From Metaphire vulgaris (taxonomy: Eukaryota; Annelida; Clitellata; Crassiclitellata; Megascolecidae): DNA of 64,000 nucleotides. The notes below the pieces were generated by a model. That model was given only the letters and a program-made list of their open reading frames with translations, did not search any database and had not been told where the DNA came from. Where the stretch lies: NCBI GenBank assembly GCA_018105865.1, contig CM030841.1, positions 9,247,729 through 9,311,728 of the forward strand, written 5' to 3'. Positions 53,690 through 64,000 of this stretch are shown piece after piece. A program made the translations under genes and the position numbers. Each line of letters begins with the position of its first letter. Position 1 is the stretch's first letter.

Positions 53690-54439
53690 GAGGTTGATAA
53701 ATCATAAATGGCCCCCTATTGTCCAAAATGACATAAGGGCGATAAGGCAGGCCGACTTCTATTCACTGAAATTATACGAGTTTATTTGCAAAACTAGGTA
53801 AAACAAAAATTGAATATCAAGAAACAAACGGAAAAATAAGATAGTAATAAGATAATGATAAATATTCTTAATAGGAATTTTTGAGGCCCCGGCAGATTGT
53901 GAGGTCCTAAGCTGTAGCTTACTGTATGTAGCTTATACGTAGGCCTAAATCCGACACTGGACTATGGACTTCCATTTCTCTCCGTTGTTCGTAGATTGTA
54001 AGAGTTCTAAATCTGCAGGTAGATTGTAAGAGTTCTAAATCTGTATTTACCCCAAACTACTGACATAGGCCTACAGTACGTCATTCTTTGTCTTCCTCTT
54101 GATCTTCTGCCTTTGACTTTTCCGCTTCAAGATGGAACAATTTTGTGGCGTTGCATTTTGCGGTTAATGGTTCGGACAATGTTGCGTCTTGATTGTACGG
54201 CCGTTTCTTATAGCATCGTAATGCAATGTAATGTAGCATTTGTATAGCGCCTCTTGTATTTTCTACCCAGAGGCGCTTCCAACTCTCGTACCATCTTTTG
54301 TCTCGTTTTTAGGATACGGTTTCAGATGTTTGCGATACTCATCCACTCGGTCAATTTCCTACGAGAATCGCTATTAAAGTATCGCAGCAATCGACCCTTT
54401 CGATTTTGACAGCGGAGGAGGTTCTGCTTCTACTAAATC
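53690..54439. other. No gene recognised
   Basis: A 24-bp phrase (GTAGATTGTAAGAGTTCTAA..) is tandemly duplicated near 53992-54045. Part of 54080-54300 may be LINE debris, but it is too decayed to call. Confidence 0.4.
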
Positions 54440-54687
54440 CAGTGGCGTAGCCAAGGGGATTGGGGGTTTAACCCCCCTTGGCTGCCGACGAAATTGTTTA
54501 AAATGTGCTTCCATACATTTTTTATCTTCGGACGCACCCCATTGGCTGTCGACCCAAAATAATTTCTAAGCGCTATGGGTGTAAGTACAAGAGGAAAGAT
54601 CAGTATGACTTTTTGCTTGTCAAGATTTTTCGAAGTTAGTTATGATCAAAACCACCCCCTTTTCCGGAAATTCTGGCTACGCCACCG
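54440..54687. mobile_element. hAT-like MITE (CAGTGGCGTAGCCAAGG family)
   Basis: A 248-bp element with ends CAGTGGCGTAGCCAAGGGG and TTCTGGCTACGCCACCG, flanked by the perfect 8-bp duplication actaaatc. One GCTTGTCAAG motif. Confidence 0.92.
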
Positions 54688-54695
54688 ACTAAATC

Positions 54696-55416
54696 TGTCG
54701 GCTCAGGTGTTATTCCAGAGTTGAATTGATATAAATCTCAGGTCTTGCCGACCAGAGATGCGCTGTTAACCATTCCGTTCATCTCTTTCGTCAGCACTGC
54801 ATCTATTCAAGTATTCAGATGGCGTGTGTTGAGCTCACGCGTAAGCAACGGCTTTAACCGATCACCTTCAAGGACCGTCAGAGAATATTAACGCAGTTCG
54901 GTGGACACCAAGTAGCCCCGGTTTATAGACGCGCTTTTGCCGACTTTGACGCTAATGGTGTATACTTTTCTACATGCATTATGCTGTGTATGTGAAAATC
55001 AACTTTCGCTATGGCTTTTCCATTTTCCTAGCCAGTTATTGTTATTGTGCTGGACAACTTCTATAGCGCCGTACCCCGCGAAGGAGAAAGTCAAAGGCGC
55101 TGCCGACAACGCTGACAAACCAACAAATCAACAGTATCTTGTAGGTCTCGAATAAACCACTCATCGCTTTTCTATTTCCTAAAACGTTCGCAGTATTTCA
55201 GTCCTTCTTCATGCAGCTTAATCTTTGACATCTCTTGATCATCCTGGCTGCTCTGCGTTAATAATTACTACAGTAGAATCTCTCTATGCCTTTTTCGCAA
55301 ATGGACTGCACAGCTGACTGCAATACTCTAAATGCCAATATTCGGTCTTAATATTGATTCTCACACAGGTCAAACCTTCCTGAACCACGTTAAGCAACCA
55401 CGTTAAGCCTTGCTAT
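54696..55416. other. No gene recognised
   Basis: Short open frames only (for example 54937-55155), without family or splice support. Confidence 0.4.
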
Positions 55417-55443
55417 TATTAATATTAATATTATTATTATTAT

Positions 55444-55505
<62 letters not shown>

Positions 55506-55616
55506 CTAGCAGCAGCAGCTAGCAGCAGCAGCAGCAGCAGTAGCAGCAGCAGCAGCAGTGGCAGCAGTGGTGGTGGCAGCAGCAGCAGTGGTGGTGGTGG
55601 TGCAGGTGCAGGTGGT

Positions 55617-55708
<92 letters not shown>

Positions 55709-55745
55709 CAGTAGCAGTAGCAGTAGTGGTGGCAGTAGTAGTAGC

Positions 55746-55794
<49 letters not shown>

Positions 55795-55795
55795 T
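55417..55795. repeat. Second concentric (ATT)-(TAG)-(CAG)-(GTGGCA)-(CAG)-(TAG) array
   Basis: The same order of units as 42966-43406: ATT, TAG (55444-55504), CAG, GTGG/GCAGGT units (55555-55618), CAG (to 55705), alternating CAG/TAG, then TAG to 55795. Confidence 0.95.
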
Positions 55796-56146
55796 ATAAA
55801 GATCTGCATTATTATATGAACATCTGCATATGACTCGACAAGGTTTACGGCTTCTTATAAGAATGTTTAACCAACCAAAGATTATTTTATTCAATCACTT
55901 CTTATCTCAAGACTTCCCATTTGGAATTTGCAAAACGACACGACGTCGTTTATTTGCAACGAAAGTTTAAGGGTTCGAATTTAGCGCTTCGGGAGTTTCT
56001 CCTATATGCGAACAAGTTCTGACACGGAGTTCATTCCGCTCAGATGAAGATCTGCTACCAAAGAAACGGGATATGAAGCTACGCTGCAGTTGGCTCACGC
56101 AGTACGGTATTTGTTGATGGAAGGGAGAATTTTCATTCTATGCTTA

Positions 56147-56148
56147 GC

Positions 56149-56185
<37 letters not shown>

Positions 56186-56260
56186 GTAATAATAATAATA
56201 ATAATAATGTGATTTTAAATGGTTTATGAGGCTAAGTAAGCCTGTGTGAAAACCACTGAA
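56147..56260. repeat. (AAT)n with adjacent dispersed repeat end
   Basis: AAT run (56147-56208) followed by GATTTTAAATGGTTTATGAG, then GCTAAGTAAGCCTGTGTGAA, as at 24650. Confidence 0.7.
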
Positions 56261-56374
56261 AATGGAGAAGTGTCCCATTGTCATTGAGTAATTTAACTAA
56301 CTTATTTAGCGCAATTAAACAACTAAAATGTTTCTCTTTTCCTACCTTTTCTGATCCTCCCTTCAACTGGGGAG

Positions 56375-56688
56375 AGGTAAAGTTAGTCTCGAACTAGAAC
56401 AAACGTAGGGTTCGGCGCTGATCTCCGTGTACTAGGAATGCAACGACGCAGGTGGTTTACGGCACTAATCTGGAGTAGTCTGCCATTGCTTTCTCTAGAC
56501 CTGCGTTTTACCTTCGCAGCGTAAATATGCTACTGATTTATCCACGCCTAAGCGATGAACGGCTTTGTTGACCGCCGGCACTACGACTCGATGCCCGGGT
56601 GGTCACCCATCCAAGTAAGAACCGCGCACGACGTTGCTCAACTTCGGTGTTCTGCGCGGGAACCGGGCGTACAACGCCAAGTGGGCCC
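56375..56688 (-). repeat. 5S rRNA-derived SINE, near full length
   Basis: The minus strand has head elements AGTTGAGCAACG, TCTTACTTGGATGGGTGACC, then the shared body (GGCGGTCAACAAAGCCG.., GCGAAGGTAAAACGCAGG) and the tail CTAACTTTACC. Confidence 0.85.
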
Positions 56689-57009
56689 CGATCCTCGACT
56701 GGAACGACACCCAAACACCATCCTGGGCTCATGGATAGATCCGTGAATATTTTGTTTTTCATTGGCGGGGCAACGCTAGCGTGGAATGGCATTTCGCTTT
56801 GAAACAAAGTTCTTTAGCCTGGATGTCTGTATGTTGAACCTTACTATACCCGGTGCAAAAAGCATTACAACTGCACTGATGCTACAGCAGGTGTGGTTAT
56901 ATAGCGCCTGATACGATACGCAATTCCATTTTCTAGTCAATGTCAAGTAAACTTAAATACTGTACAGTAGTAACTGAAAGTTCTTGCTTTGCTCTTGCTT
57001 CGTTGCCTA

Positions 57010-57078
57010 TTCAATCAATCGATCAATCACTCAATATATCAATCACTCGATCAATCAATCACTCTATCAATCGATCGA
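57010..57078. repeat. Degenerate (ATCA)n repeat
   Basis: Imperfect ATCA/ATCG units. The adjacent 144-codon minus-strand open frame overlaps it and matches nothing known. Confidence 0.8.
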
Positions 57079-57079
57079 T

Positions 57080-59156
57080 AGACCGATCCATTTAGACCTA
57101 TCAGTGTCGTCATCGATTTGACAGAGGTTACACCTTTGAATGTTCTTAGAATTTCGAAATCCTTCCAGGGTTTCACGTAAACAACGTTAGTGCAGTAATT
57201 AACCATACGAAAAACGAGAACCAGATGAAAAACTGATTGAGTGGTAAGGGGAGCTTGTTCGTGTGTGATGCTGAATGTAATTATGACGGGGGTATAGAGA
57301 CGCTTTCTCCCTACTGTATATATGATTAGCGTTCCGGGTTTTAAAATATAGTATGACGTGAAGAATATTAATTCAAATGTTTTTAAAACTATAAAAATGT
57401 TTTTAAAACTATAAATACTGTAGATTGATGGTTGAGTTGAATTAAACCGACGGAGTTTATCGATTGCGATAATCGTCAGTTCCAATTTTAAAAGATCGCC
57501 GTTTCTAATTATTATTATTATTAGAATCGTGTTTTCGTTCTGTTTGTTTCATCGTCAAAGCTACAAACAAAATGGCAGAGTCATATTTCATTGGAATCTG
57601 TGTTCGGTATATTTCGGTGCGCTGAATGGAATTCCGTCAATTAGCCTTTTACAATGCTAAACAACTGAAGGTGTTTCGTGTTTTGCTGGTGGACGTTTGG
57701 TAGGACACGTCAGTTAAAAATATGTCATTGCGACTTTTCTATTTAACTTCGTTACATTTGGGCCCGCTGTTTTCCCAGTCTATACAAGTCATATACAGTA
57801 GAACTTCGTTACAACGTACTTAGCGGGTCTGTACAATTTTACACATTATATCCAAAGTACATTGTATCTTATGCCCTGTGCTGAAAGTCTGTGAAAAAGG
57901 TGCAGGAGTTCTCTTGGCGTGCATGGAGGGAGTTTGGAATGTTTGGGGAGACAAAGTTTGTCTCTCCAATCTCCAAAAGGTCATCCTTATATATTTTCCT
58001 TCTTGAAATGCCCTGACAAGCAAATCCGAATAATGTCTACATTTCTATAGCGCTTTTAAAATAAATCTTAGTTTAATAATTTTCAACAAGTACACGGTGC
58101 TTTACAATATTGGAATAAATTTTGAAGAATTATCGAAAAAACTTTCATGGTCCAAAAAGGTGCCGGAGCTCCGTTCCGCCGCGCTCCGGCTGACTTTCAG
58201 CCCTGCTTATGCCATCTACATGTAATACGGGTACCGCATCACACGGGACCGTACATTGCGGTACATTATACAGTAGCTAGAGATGGGGAAAAGCCGAACA
58301 TTTCTAGAACGAACCGAACCAGAACCTCTGGTTTTGCTCCTGAGAACCGAACCCGAACTCTAAAATAGTGGGCATTTTAGAACCGAACCCGAACTTACAC
58401 TTTACTAAAACCAACCCGAACCGAACCAGAAATTGAATTCTATAGTTCTATAATTCTATAGTTCTATAGTTCTGGCAATAAGTGCTGAGAAAATAGAATT
58501 ATTTCTTTTGGGATTTGTGTGACCTTGTTTCAAACAGATATTCCTCAAAGTTTCAAGCGCTCGGAGAGGTCCATATGATATCTTTTAAGGCAACCAAAAC
58601 TCTCCTATAGCCTTTTTCAATCTTCAGACTGAAACGACAGCCAGTGCCATCAATGACACTTCTGTCGTTTCAGAGACAATGAATTCAATGACAGTGAATT
58701 GACAATCGAATGCGTTCGATCACGCGTAAGACATACTATTATGTTTTGCGTCGCACGATAAAACGTTGCTCTGTTTGCGCAAAGTGAAATGGGGAATAAT
58801 CGCGCGATATTTCATCGCTTCAAGATGCTTTCCCTGTTGAAGATCTCGAGCAAGAGTCTTCATCTATCTTCCGTGGCGTCCAAGAGCAATAGATTTCATC
58901 GCTTCGACGACGGTAATTGAAACTCGTCCAGAATACGTGACAGTCGCCACAGGACACCGTGTTGCACTAACTGGTAATCGTCGAGCAGATGAACGGTGCT
59001 ACGAGAGTGCGGAAAACAGCAGAGAAGTGCCGAGAAGTGCCACTGTATTTGCCGCCTGCATATGTGATATTATCGGTCTTGGTCCAAATTCAGTGTCGAC
59101 TACTCTGTGAATGAAAATTCGTTTTCGAATTATGTTTTTTTTCTGGGGACTGACCA
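57080..59156. other. No gene recognised
   Basis: Contains MITE debris with GACAAGC motifs (57960-58025) and an AACCGAAC-rich stretch (58300-58435), each without paired ends. No supported coding. Confidence 0.4.
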
Positions 59157-59299
59157 GGGGCGGGGCCGGGGCGGGAGGGCGGCGGCGGCGATTGACTGCG
59201 TGGGTGATGGCGTTGGTTTCCGAAGAAGAACAAAACGGCCGGGCGATGAGTGAGTGGACCGGCAGAACCGTCGGGCGCCATCGGATGCGCCTATTTAAG
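59157..59299 (+). promoter_or_regulatory. Candidate RNA polymerase II promoter (GC boxes and TATA)
   Basis: A tract of GC-box-like GGGGCGGGGCC / GGGGCGGGA (59157-59176) and GGC repeats lies about 110 bp upstream of TATTTAAG (59292-59299). About 195 bp further is a good donor (ACT|GTAAGT at 59495). This would fit a 5' UTR first exon of about 59325-59494 for the gene whose coding starts at 63476. Inferred from local signals only. Confidence 0.35.
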
Positions 59300-59747
59300 G
59301 AGCGGAGTCGAATTCTGGAAAAAGCGCAGCCCAGTTGATCGTTCGGGTATCGCGGTCGATAGACAGTGAATCCGGCTAATACGATCCTGTTCTTGTTGCG
59401 ATGTCCAGAGCAGCGATTTCCGTTTAGATGCGCAACTCTTCGTCGCTATTTTGATTAATTAATCTCATTGCAAGAAGTATATCAGCGTTGCACTGTAAGT
59501 GTCAAAATAGTTATTTCGTCGCAAGTCGACTTGCTGCAACAGGAAGAGAGAAAGACGTTGCTATTCCTCGTCAGTTGTTCAAATTGTGGTGAGCTCAGGT
59601 ATCAAAGCCGTAAATTAATTGTCTGGTTTTATTCTTATTTGACATGCTCAAAATGCTTAAAACTATTAAACTGTTCCTGTTCCTATTTCTGAGATAATTT
59701 TTTCTTTGACATCGCGCAATTTCTCTCTCTTTCATTTCTGATAAAAG

Positions 59748-60077
59748 CAGTGTTATTTCTAGGATTTTGAATTTGGGGGGTGTCGGGAAAATCTGGGGGG
59801 GTGTCGGAATTTTTAAGTCTCTGCCCAAAAAAGGCTGATAAGCCAAAAAACGTTATCAAGTCCCAAAAGCAACAAAAAAAACTCTGACAAGCAAATAAAA
59901 GGTCATCCGAGAATAAAAGTTGGAGGTGTCCTTATCCATTTTGGGGGTGTTCTGAGCTAATTAGTATGCATTTTTATACATACCATTGTCGCATGACCAA
60001 ATTTGGGGGGTGTCGACCTCAAATGGGGGCGGGGGGTGTTTGGGGATGGGGTGTTATGGGGTGTAAAAATATCCCTG
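59748..60077. mobile_element. hAT-like MITE (CAGTGTTATTTCTAGGA family)
   Basis: A 330-bp element with ends CAGTGTTATTTCTAGGATTT and GTGTAAAAATATCCCTG, flanked by the perfect 8-bp duplication gataaaag. Two motif copies. Confidence 0.95.
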
Positions 60078-60451
60078 GATAAAAGAATATGTTTATTCAA
60101 TGGAGACAACTGTGCAAAATATTGCGTCTTTTCAACATATCACGACACTATTATGACAGCCGATCATTCTGCACGCTAGCCAATAATGAGCGAATGCGAA
60201 GCTGATCTCGACACGGTCAGTACTGTCATTCCAGCTGCAAAATTCGTTTGACAGACTTTTCCATACATGCTCATAAAGTCTTTTCGTCGATATTCAGGAC
60301 GAGTTTCGGCTTCGAATTTTTTTATCCGACAATCACAAAGCATTATCATTTTCACCCTATATTTTCATGGTGAAAACTATCGCAGTCGTGGAATTGGCGT
60401 TTGTGGTCAAATTCTAGTATGTTCCGTTCGTTCTTGCTATTTCACAACTAA

Positions 60452-60640
60452 AAGGTAAAGGTAAAGGTAGTCCCATGCTCGATTTTCGAGCGTTGGGGCC
60501 GGTGCTGATCTCCGGTTACTAGGCAAGCAGCAACGCAGGTGGCTTGCGCCATTAATCTAGAGTAGGTTGCCATTAATTTCTCTAGACCCACGTTTTACCC
60601 TTCGCAGCTTAACGCTGCTACCAATTTAATAATATATTAT
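60452..60640 (-). repeat. 5S-SINE body, head missing
   Basis: The minus strand carries the shared body and a GGTAAA-repeated tail (seen on plus as AAAGGTAAAGGTAAAGGTAG at about 60452). It lacks the 5S head, a typical 5' truncation. Confidence 0.8.
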
Positions 60641-60766
60641 CTTTCACCTTGGCCATAGAATACCACTAATATTTCTCGGACAAGAGCATGACCAGGCACA
60701 AGATCAGTTTCGTTAAATGGACCGAGTTCTCGATAGCTAATTCGCAGAAGATCGTTTGTGAATGAT

Positions 60767-60804
60767 TGAACGAACGAATAAACGAATGAATGAATGAATG
60801 AATT
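60767..60804. repeat. (AACG/AATG)n microsatellite
   Basis: AACG then AATG tetranucleotides. Confidence 0.85.
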
Positions 60805-60857
60805 TCAGTTTTCCTCACATTTTAAATAAATTTCATTACCGGTTTCAAAGAAAGATG

Positions 60858-60990
60858 CATGGTTTACGCGTCAATCCGGGTTCGATCCTAGCGGACAGAG
60901 GTTGCGTATCTTCGTAATTAACACGCGTTGTGGACATTATTATCGTCTGCGCCTTTTGCTTCAAAGCGCTATATAAATCGGACATTTCAG
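60858..60990 (+). repeat. tRNA-derived SINE fragment
   Basis: A B-box CCGGGTTCGATCC (about 60877-60889) is followed by a tail with CAAAGCGCTATATAAAT, the LINE-like 3' end also seen at 46000. The A-box side is missing. Confidence 0.45.
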
Positions 60991-61481
60991 AAGACCTGCA
61001 TGCGGATATTGCTTTATCACAGAAGAGGAAGACGCAGACATTTGATAATGAACGGTAAGATCCGCGGAGGAGGTCAGATGGTCAGAACCTGGAACTACGG
61101 ACTATGGAAGGGATAGCGATGTCTTTGTAACGGCAATTACCTGAGACGGACCGTTTGGGACTCGGTGGCACCTTAGTGTAAAGGCAGAAGCGAAGAAGGT
61201 GATGTTTGGCTTAAGCGTTCTAGCCTCAGTCGCTTTTAAGACGCACGACGCATGCGAAAACACTGCTGAGTCCTGGTTCGCCAACACGTTTCCCTTTTTG
61301 CCGGCACAAGAGAAAATAGATAGACCCACAGCCAGATGTAATGTCGGCCAAAGTCAAACATAGACCCGAGGCTAACCTGTGCTAGGTCCCCTACCCCGTA
61401 AAATAAGTATTCAGGCATCCTATTTGCTTCTCTGTGTTTAATGCTATTTTGTACATTTGCTGATGGACTAATATAGACCTG

Positions 61482-61745
61482 CAACGTCGAGCGCGGTTAG
61501 TACTTGGATGGGTGACCACCCCAGGTTATAGTCGTGGTGCCGGCGGCCAACCAAGCCGCTCGTCGCTTAGGCGTCGATAAATTGGCAGCAGCGCTAAGCT
61601 GCAAAGGTAAAACGCAGGTCTAGAGAAAGTAATGGCAACCTACTCTAGATTAATTGCGCAAGCCACCTGTGTCGCTGTTTGCCTATTACACGGAGATCAG
61701 CGCCGGAAACCGAGTACGGGACTACCTTTGCCTTTAATACAGACC
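61482..61745 (+). repeat. 5S-SINE, head partly truncated
   Basis: Starts within the head at CGAGCGCGGTTAGTACTTGG, then ATGGGTGACC. The body and CTACCTTTGCCTTT tail match the copy at 42447 closely. Confidence 0.88.
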
Positions 61746-61749
61746 TGTC

Positions 61750-62126
61750 ACCTGATGCTATTAATTAAATGCCAATTTCGCTTATAAGTTGCTACTGACT
61801 GCTGCATTCCCCCATACCATGCACGAGTATAGCAAATGACAGTCGCGCAAAGAGATCAAAAGTATATTTGATGAGACGTCATTCGTTGAAGCAAATTCTA
61901 AATTTGCTTCTTTGTTTCGCACTGGAAAACAGTTCATAGAAATTTCAATGACAAAACGCCTATCTGTCGTACATGTGATGCATTGCTATTTTTCCTTGTT
62001 CCTCTGCGACTCGGCAAAGATGAAGAATCTTTTCAAATTCAGAAGTCATACATAATCATTTATTTCTCGAGGTCTTTGAGGCCAAAGTATGAGGTGCAGT
62101 TGGATCTCGAGACGTCTCGATCGGAT
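61750..62126. other. No gene recognised
   Basis: Unique-looking AT-rich sequence. Confidence 0.45.
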
Positions 62127-62417
62127 CAGTGGCGTAGCTAGGCAAAGTGCCGCCTGGGGAAAAAATAAAAAGTGCCGCCTTTTCGCGGCGGAAAATTTTC
62201 AAAATTTCCTGGAAAAAACCGTACCAGTCAAGTCTTTAAAAAAAGTCTGACAAGAAAAAAAAACGTTATCGAGTCTCTAAAAAGTCTGACAAGCAAAAAA
62301 CTCTAATAAAGGCTAATAATTATTTTAAAAAATTAGGAAATCTCGAAAATGCCACCCCTAGGGCAAGTGCCGCCTGGGGCGCTTCGCCCGCTCTGCCTCC
62401 CCCTCGCCACGCCACTG
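62127..62417. mobile_element. hAT-like MITE (CAGTGGCGTAGCTAGG family)
   Basis: A 291-bp element with ends CAGTGGCGTAGCTAGG and CTCGCCACGCCACTG, flanked by the perfect 8-bp duplication gatcggat. Two GACAAG-A(n) motif copies. Confidence 0.95.
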
Positions 62418-62510
62418 GATCGGATGTAACTGGATGGCATGTCTGGTTATTTTCGATCAAGATGAAGCGATACATTACGGTTATGTTTTTCTTCTAAGAA
62501 CAACCAGAAC

Positions 62511-62537
62511 TTTCTCTTTCTCTCTCTCCCTCTCTCA

Positions 62538-62569
<32 letters not shown>

Positions 62570-62577
62570 AACACACA
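62511..62577. repeat. (TC)n to (AC)n compound microsatellite
   Basis: A TC-rich run (to 62550) switching to AC units. Confidence 0.9.
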
Positions 62578-62788
62578 CTCGATTTCAGCTCTGATAATTT
62601 TTTTTTTTGAAAAATGACAGCCAGTAACGTCAGCGGACAATCGCTTAACGTCTAGTTCATAGCAACCGACATGTCTGCTTCTTTCCTGCGAATTCTGTCT
62701 GGTTGTTACCCGTTGTGATTTCTTCTCCATCATATTGATACGATCTTTAGCGGTTGAATCAGGTGCAACGTCGAATTGCTTCTAAGCG

Positions 62789-63129
62789 CAGGGTTGGGCA
62801 AACTTTTTCTTTAAAGGGCCGCATGTAGTATTAGACATGCATCAGGCGGGCCGCAAATACAAGCAGCTAAATGTCTATAATTAAGACGCTGACATACGTC
62901 ATAATCTTTTTAACGAAACTAACGTGGTATTAAAGATTTGTTGTTCAAATATCAGATATTTACTAACCATTTCAAAGATTTTAAAAGAAAGTGCCATGTT
63001 TCCATAAAATATTTCAAATAATCTCACTTTCTGCCGCTCGTATGTATATTTCTGAATGATCCTGCAGGCCGCATGGAATCCAGTGGCGGGCCTCATATGG
63101 CCTGCGGGCTGCAGTTTTTCCACCCTCTG
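62789..63129. mobile_element. hAT-like element (CAGGGTTGGGCAAACTTTTT)
   Basis: Starts CAGGGTTGGGCAAACTTTTT and ends GCAGTTTTTCCACCCTCTG. Octamers tctaagcg / tcttagcg match at 7 of 8. The interior has GGGCCGCA and its inverse, the Charlie-like class. The 139-codon minus-strand open frame over it is not a gene I recognise. Confidence 0.88.
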
Positions 63130-63475
63130 TCTTAGCGTGTTAATATAGTCGTTGTAAACTTCTACAAAACTGATAGCGAAATACAGTGTACATAAACTCT
63201 TCTTCAATTTAAAATAACCCAGCCTGGCTGAAACAGCTATTGCTAAAAGATTGGCTCTAGCTGTTTCAAATTTAGACCAAGCGCCTAAGAATAGGCCTAA
63301 ATAGCTATATAAATTCACGGGGCTTTGCTCACTTACTTCTTAGATTTGAGGATTTAGTGTCATCGGGATAAGAATAGTAGAAATAGCAGAAATATTTTGT
63401 CTAATTTCGACACAGCAATTGAAAGGCGGGCATCAACCTGGTCATTGGGTATTCACTGATTGAACAGCGAAGAGG

Positions 63476-63873
63476 ATGCGACAACTTCTGTTCTTCTGGA
63501 TCGCTTCGTTCCACGCGATCTCCGTCTGCTACTGTAGGTCGACGGTCTCGGAGGACAGCAGAGGCCAATCAGAAGACGCCAACGGGTGAGCGGGGGACGC
63601 CCTTGTTCATAATTAAAGACATTTCAGTGTTTTGTTTTAGCCACCTTGACTTTGAGGGAGTTTGAAATTTGGAGGAGAGAAGGTTTGTCTCTCCAAAAAA
63701 CCTTGACGAGCAAAAAAGGACATCTTCATATTTAAAATTAAAATCTTATAGCGACTTGGGCAAAGAGTACGTATGCTAACGTATCTTTGTAGAATTTCTG
63801 AAGATGTCTTTGATACGAGGAACGCCATTCTCGCATCTCTTGGATTAACGAACAACCAAAGATCTAACAGACA
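63476..63873 (+). CDS. Start of a secreted protein gene (two exons, incomplete)
   Basis: Exon A is 63476-63585 (36 codons plus two bases, donor gtgagc). Exon B is 63793-63873 (acceptor ttgtag, donor gtaagt). Both keep one frame. The N-terminus MRQLLFFWIASFHAISVCYC is a signal peptide, with likely cleavage near residues 18-20. The mature part begins RSTVSEDSRGQSEDANG and continues ISEDVFDTRNAILASLGLTN. The pattern RxxIL..LGL is reminiscent of TGF-beta/BMP propeptides, but this is weak and the rest of the gene is outside the window. The family is therefore unassigned. Confidence 0.7.
63640..63725. mobile_element. MITE fragment in intron of the second gene
   Basis: GGGAGTTTGAAATTTGGAGG and GGTTTGTCTCTCCAAAAAAC followed by GACGAGCAAAAAAGGACATC. 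The same module occurs around 57930-58025. No paired termini were found here. Confidence 0.5.
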
Positions 63874-64000
63874 GTAAGTGGCGTCTACATTTTTGCCTAC
63901 ATCTATGATATATTTATCTTGATCGACATAACGAAAGATAACTAAGACGCCGTTTGTACTTGCATCCAGTTTCGTAACTCCAGGATTTTTCAAAAGCAAC

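Noticed and set aside
57051..57485. 144-codon minus-strand open frame
   Set aside because: No recognisable family, it overlaps an ATCA simple repeat, and nothing suggests a promoter or splice sites.
62899..63318. 139-codon minus-strand open frame
   Set aside because: Lies largely within a hAT-like element with 7-of-8 target duplication and has no recognisable domain.

Overview
This is non-coding-rich genomic DNA from a metazoan, most likely a marine invertebrate. The evidence is spliced genes with GT-AG introns, very long di-, tri- and tetranucleotide microsatellites, a 5S-rRNA-derived SINE family, APE-type LINE remnants, a Tc1 copy, a probable Helitron and dozens of small hAT-like MITEs. 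I cannot name the species or phylum from the sequence alone.

One complete gene can be reconstructed on the plus strand, from 28290 to 45699. Seventeen coding exons join in frame into a predicted 775-residue secreted zinc metalloprotease. In order it has a signal peptide, a reprolysin-type propeptide, an M12B catalytic domain with the HELGHNLGAQHD zinc site and a Met-turn, an ADAMTS-type disintegrin-like/cysteine-rich region, no thrombospondin repeat, and a C-terminal array of six PLAC-like cysteine repeats. The layout resembles the invertebrate 'ADAM family mig-17-like' proteases, which remodel extracellular matrix, but with an expanded C-terminal array. A second plus-strand gene begins near the right edge. 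Its first two coding exons (63476-63585 and 63793-63873) encode a signal peptide and the start of a secreted protein that runs out of the window. A GC-box/TATA promoter candidate near 59157-59299 and a donor at 59495 could be its upstream exon.

Layout. 0-28 kb has no gene I can support. It holds degraded LINEs (5.6-6.1, 9.6-10.3, 16.1-16.6, 22.0-22.3, 25.7-27.5 kb), a 1.39 kb Tc1-like element with intact termini and a dead transposase (20213-21605), a reverse 5S-SINE at the left edge, hAT MITEs and microsatellites. 28-46 kb is the protease gene, whose introns are largely MITEs, AT-rich arrays and a CAG/TAG compound array. 46-63 kb is a repeat-rich intergenic region with nested MITEs, a Helitron-like element with a CT-rich minisatellite (51608-53435), a second compound CAG/TAG array and three more 5S-SINE copies. 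63.4 kb to the end is the start of the second gene.

The main structural signals beyond the genes are these. (1) About 38 hAT-like MITEs were found. Eighteen have perfect 8-bp target duplications and seven more match at 7 of 8 positions, and many sit within 20-80 bp of an exon of the protease gene. (2) A short palindromic motif with a variable A-run, TGACGAGC-A(n)-GGTCGTCA, recurs inside MITEs whose termini differ. (3) A roughly 75-bp micro-MITE is found three times beside TA-dinucleotide arrays.
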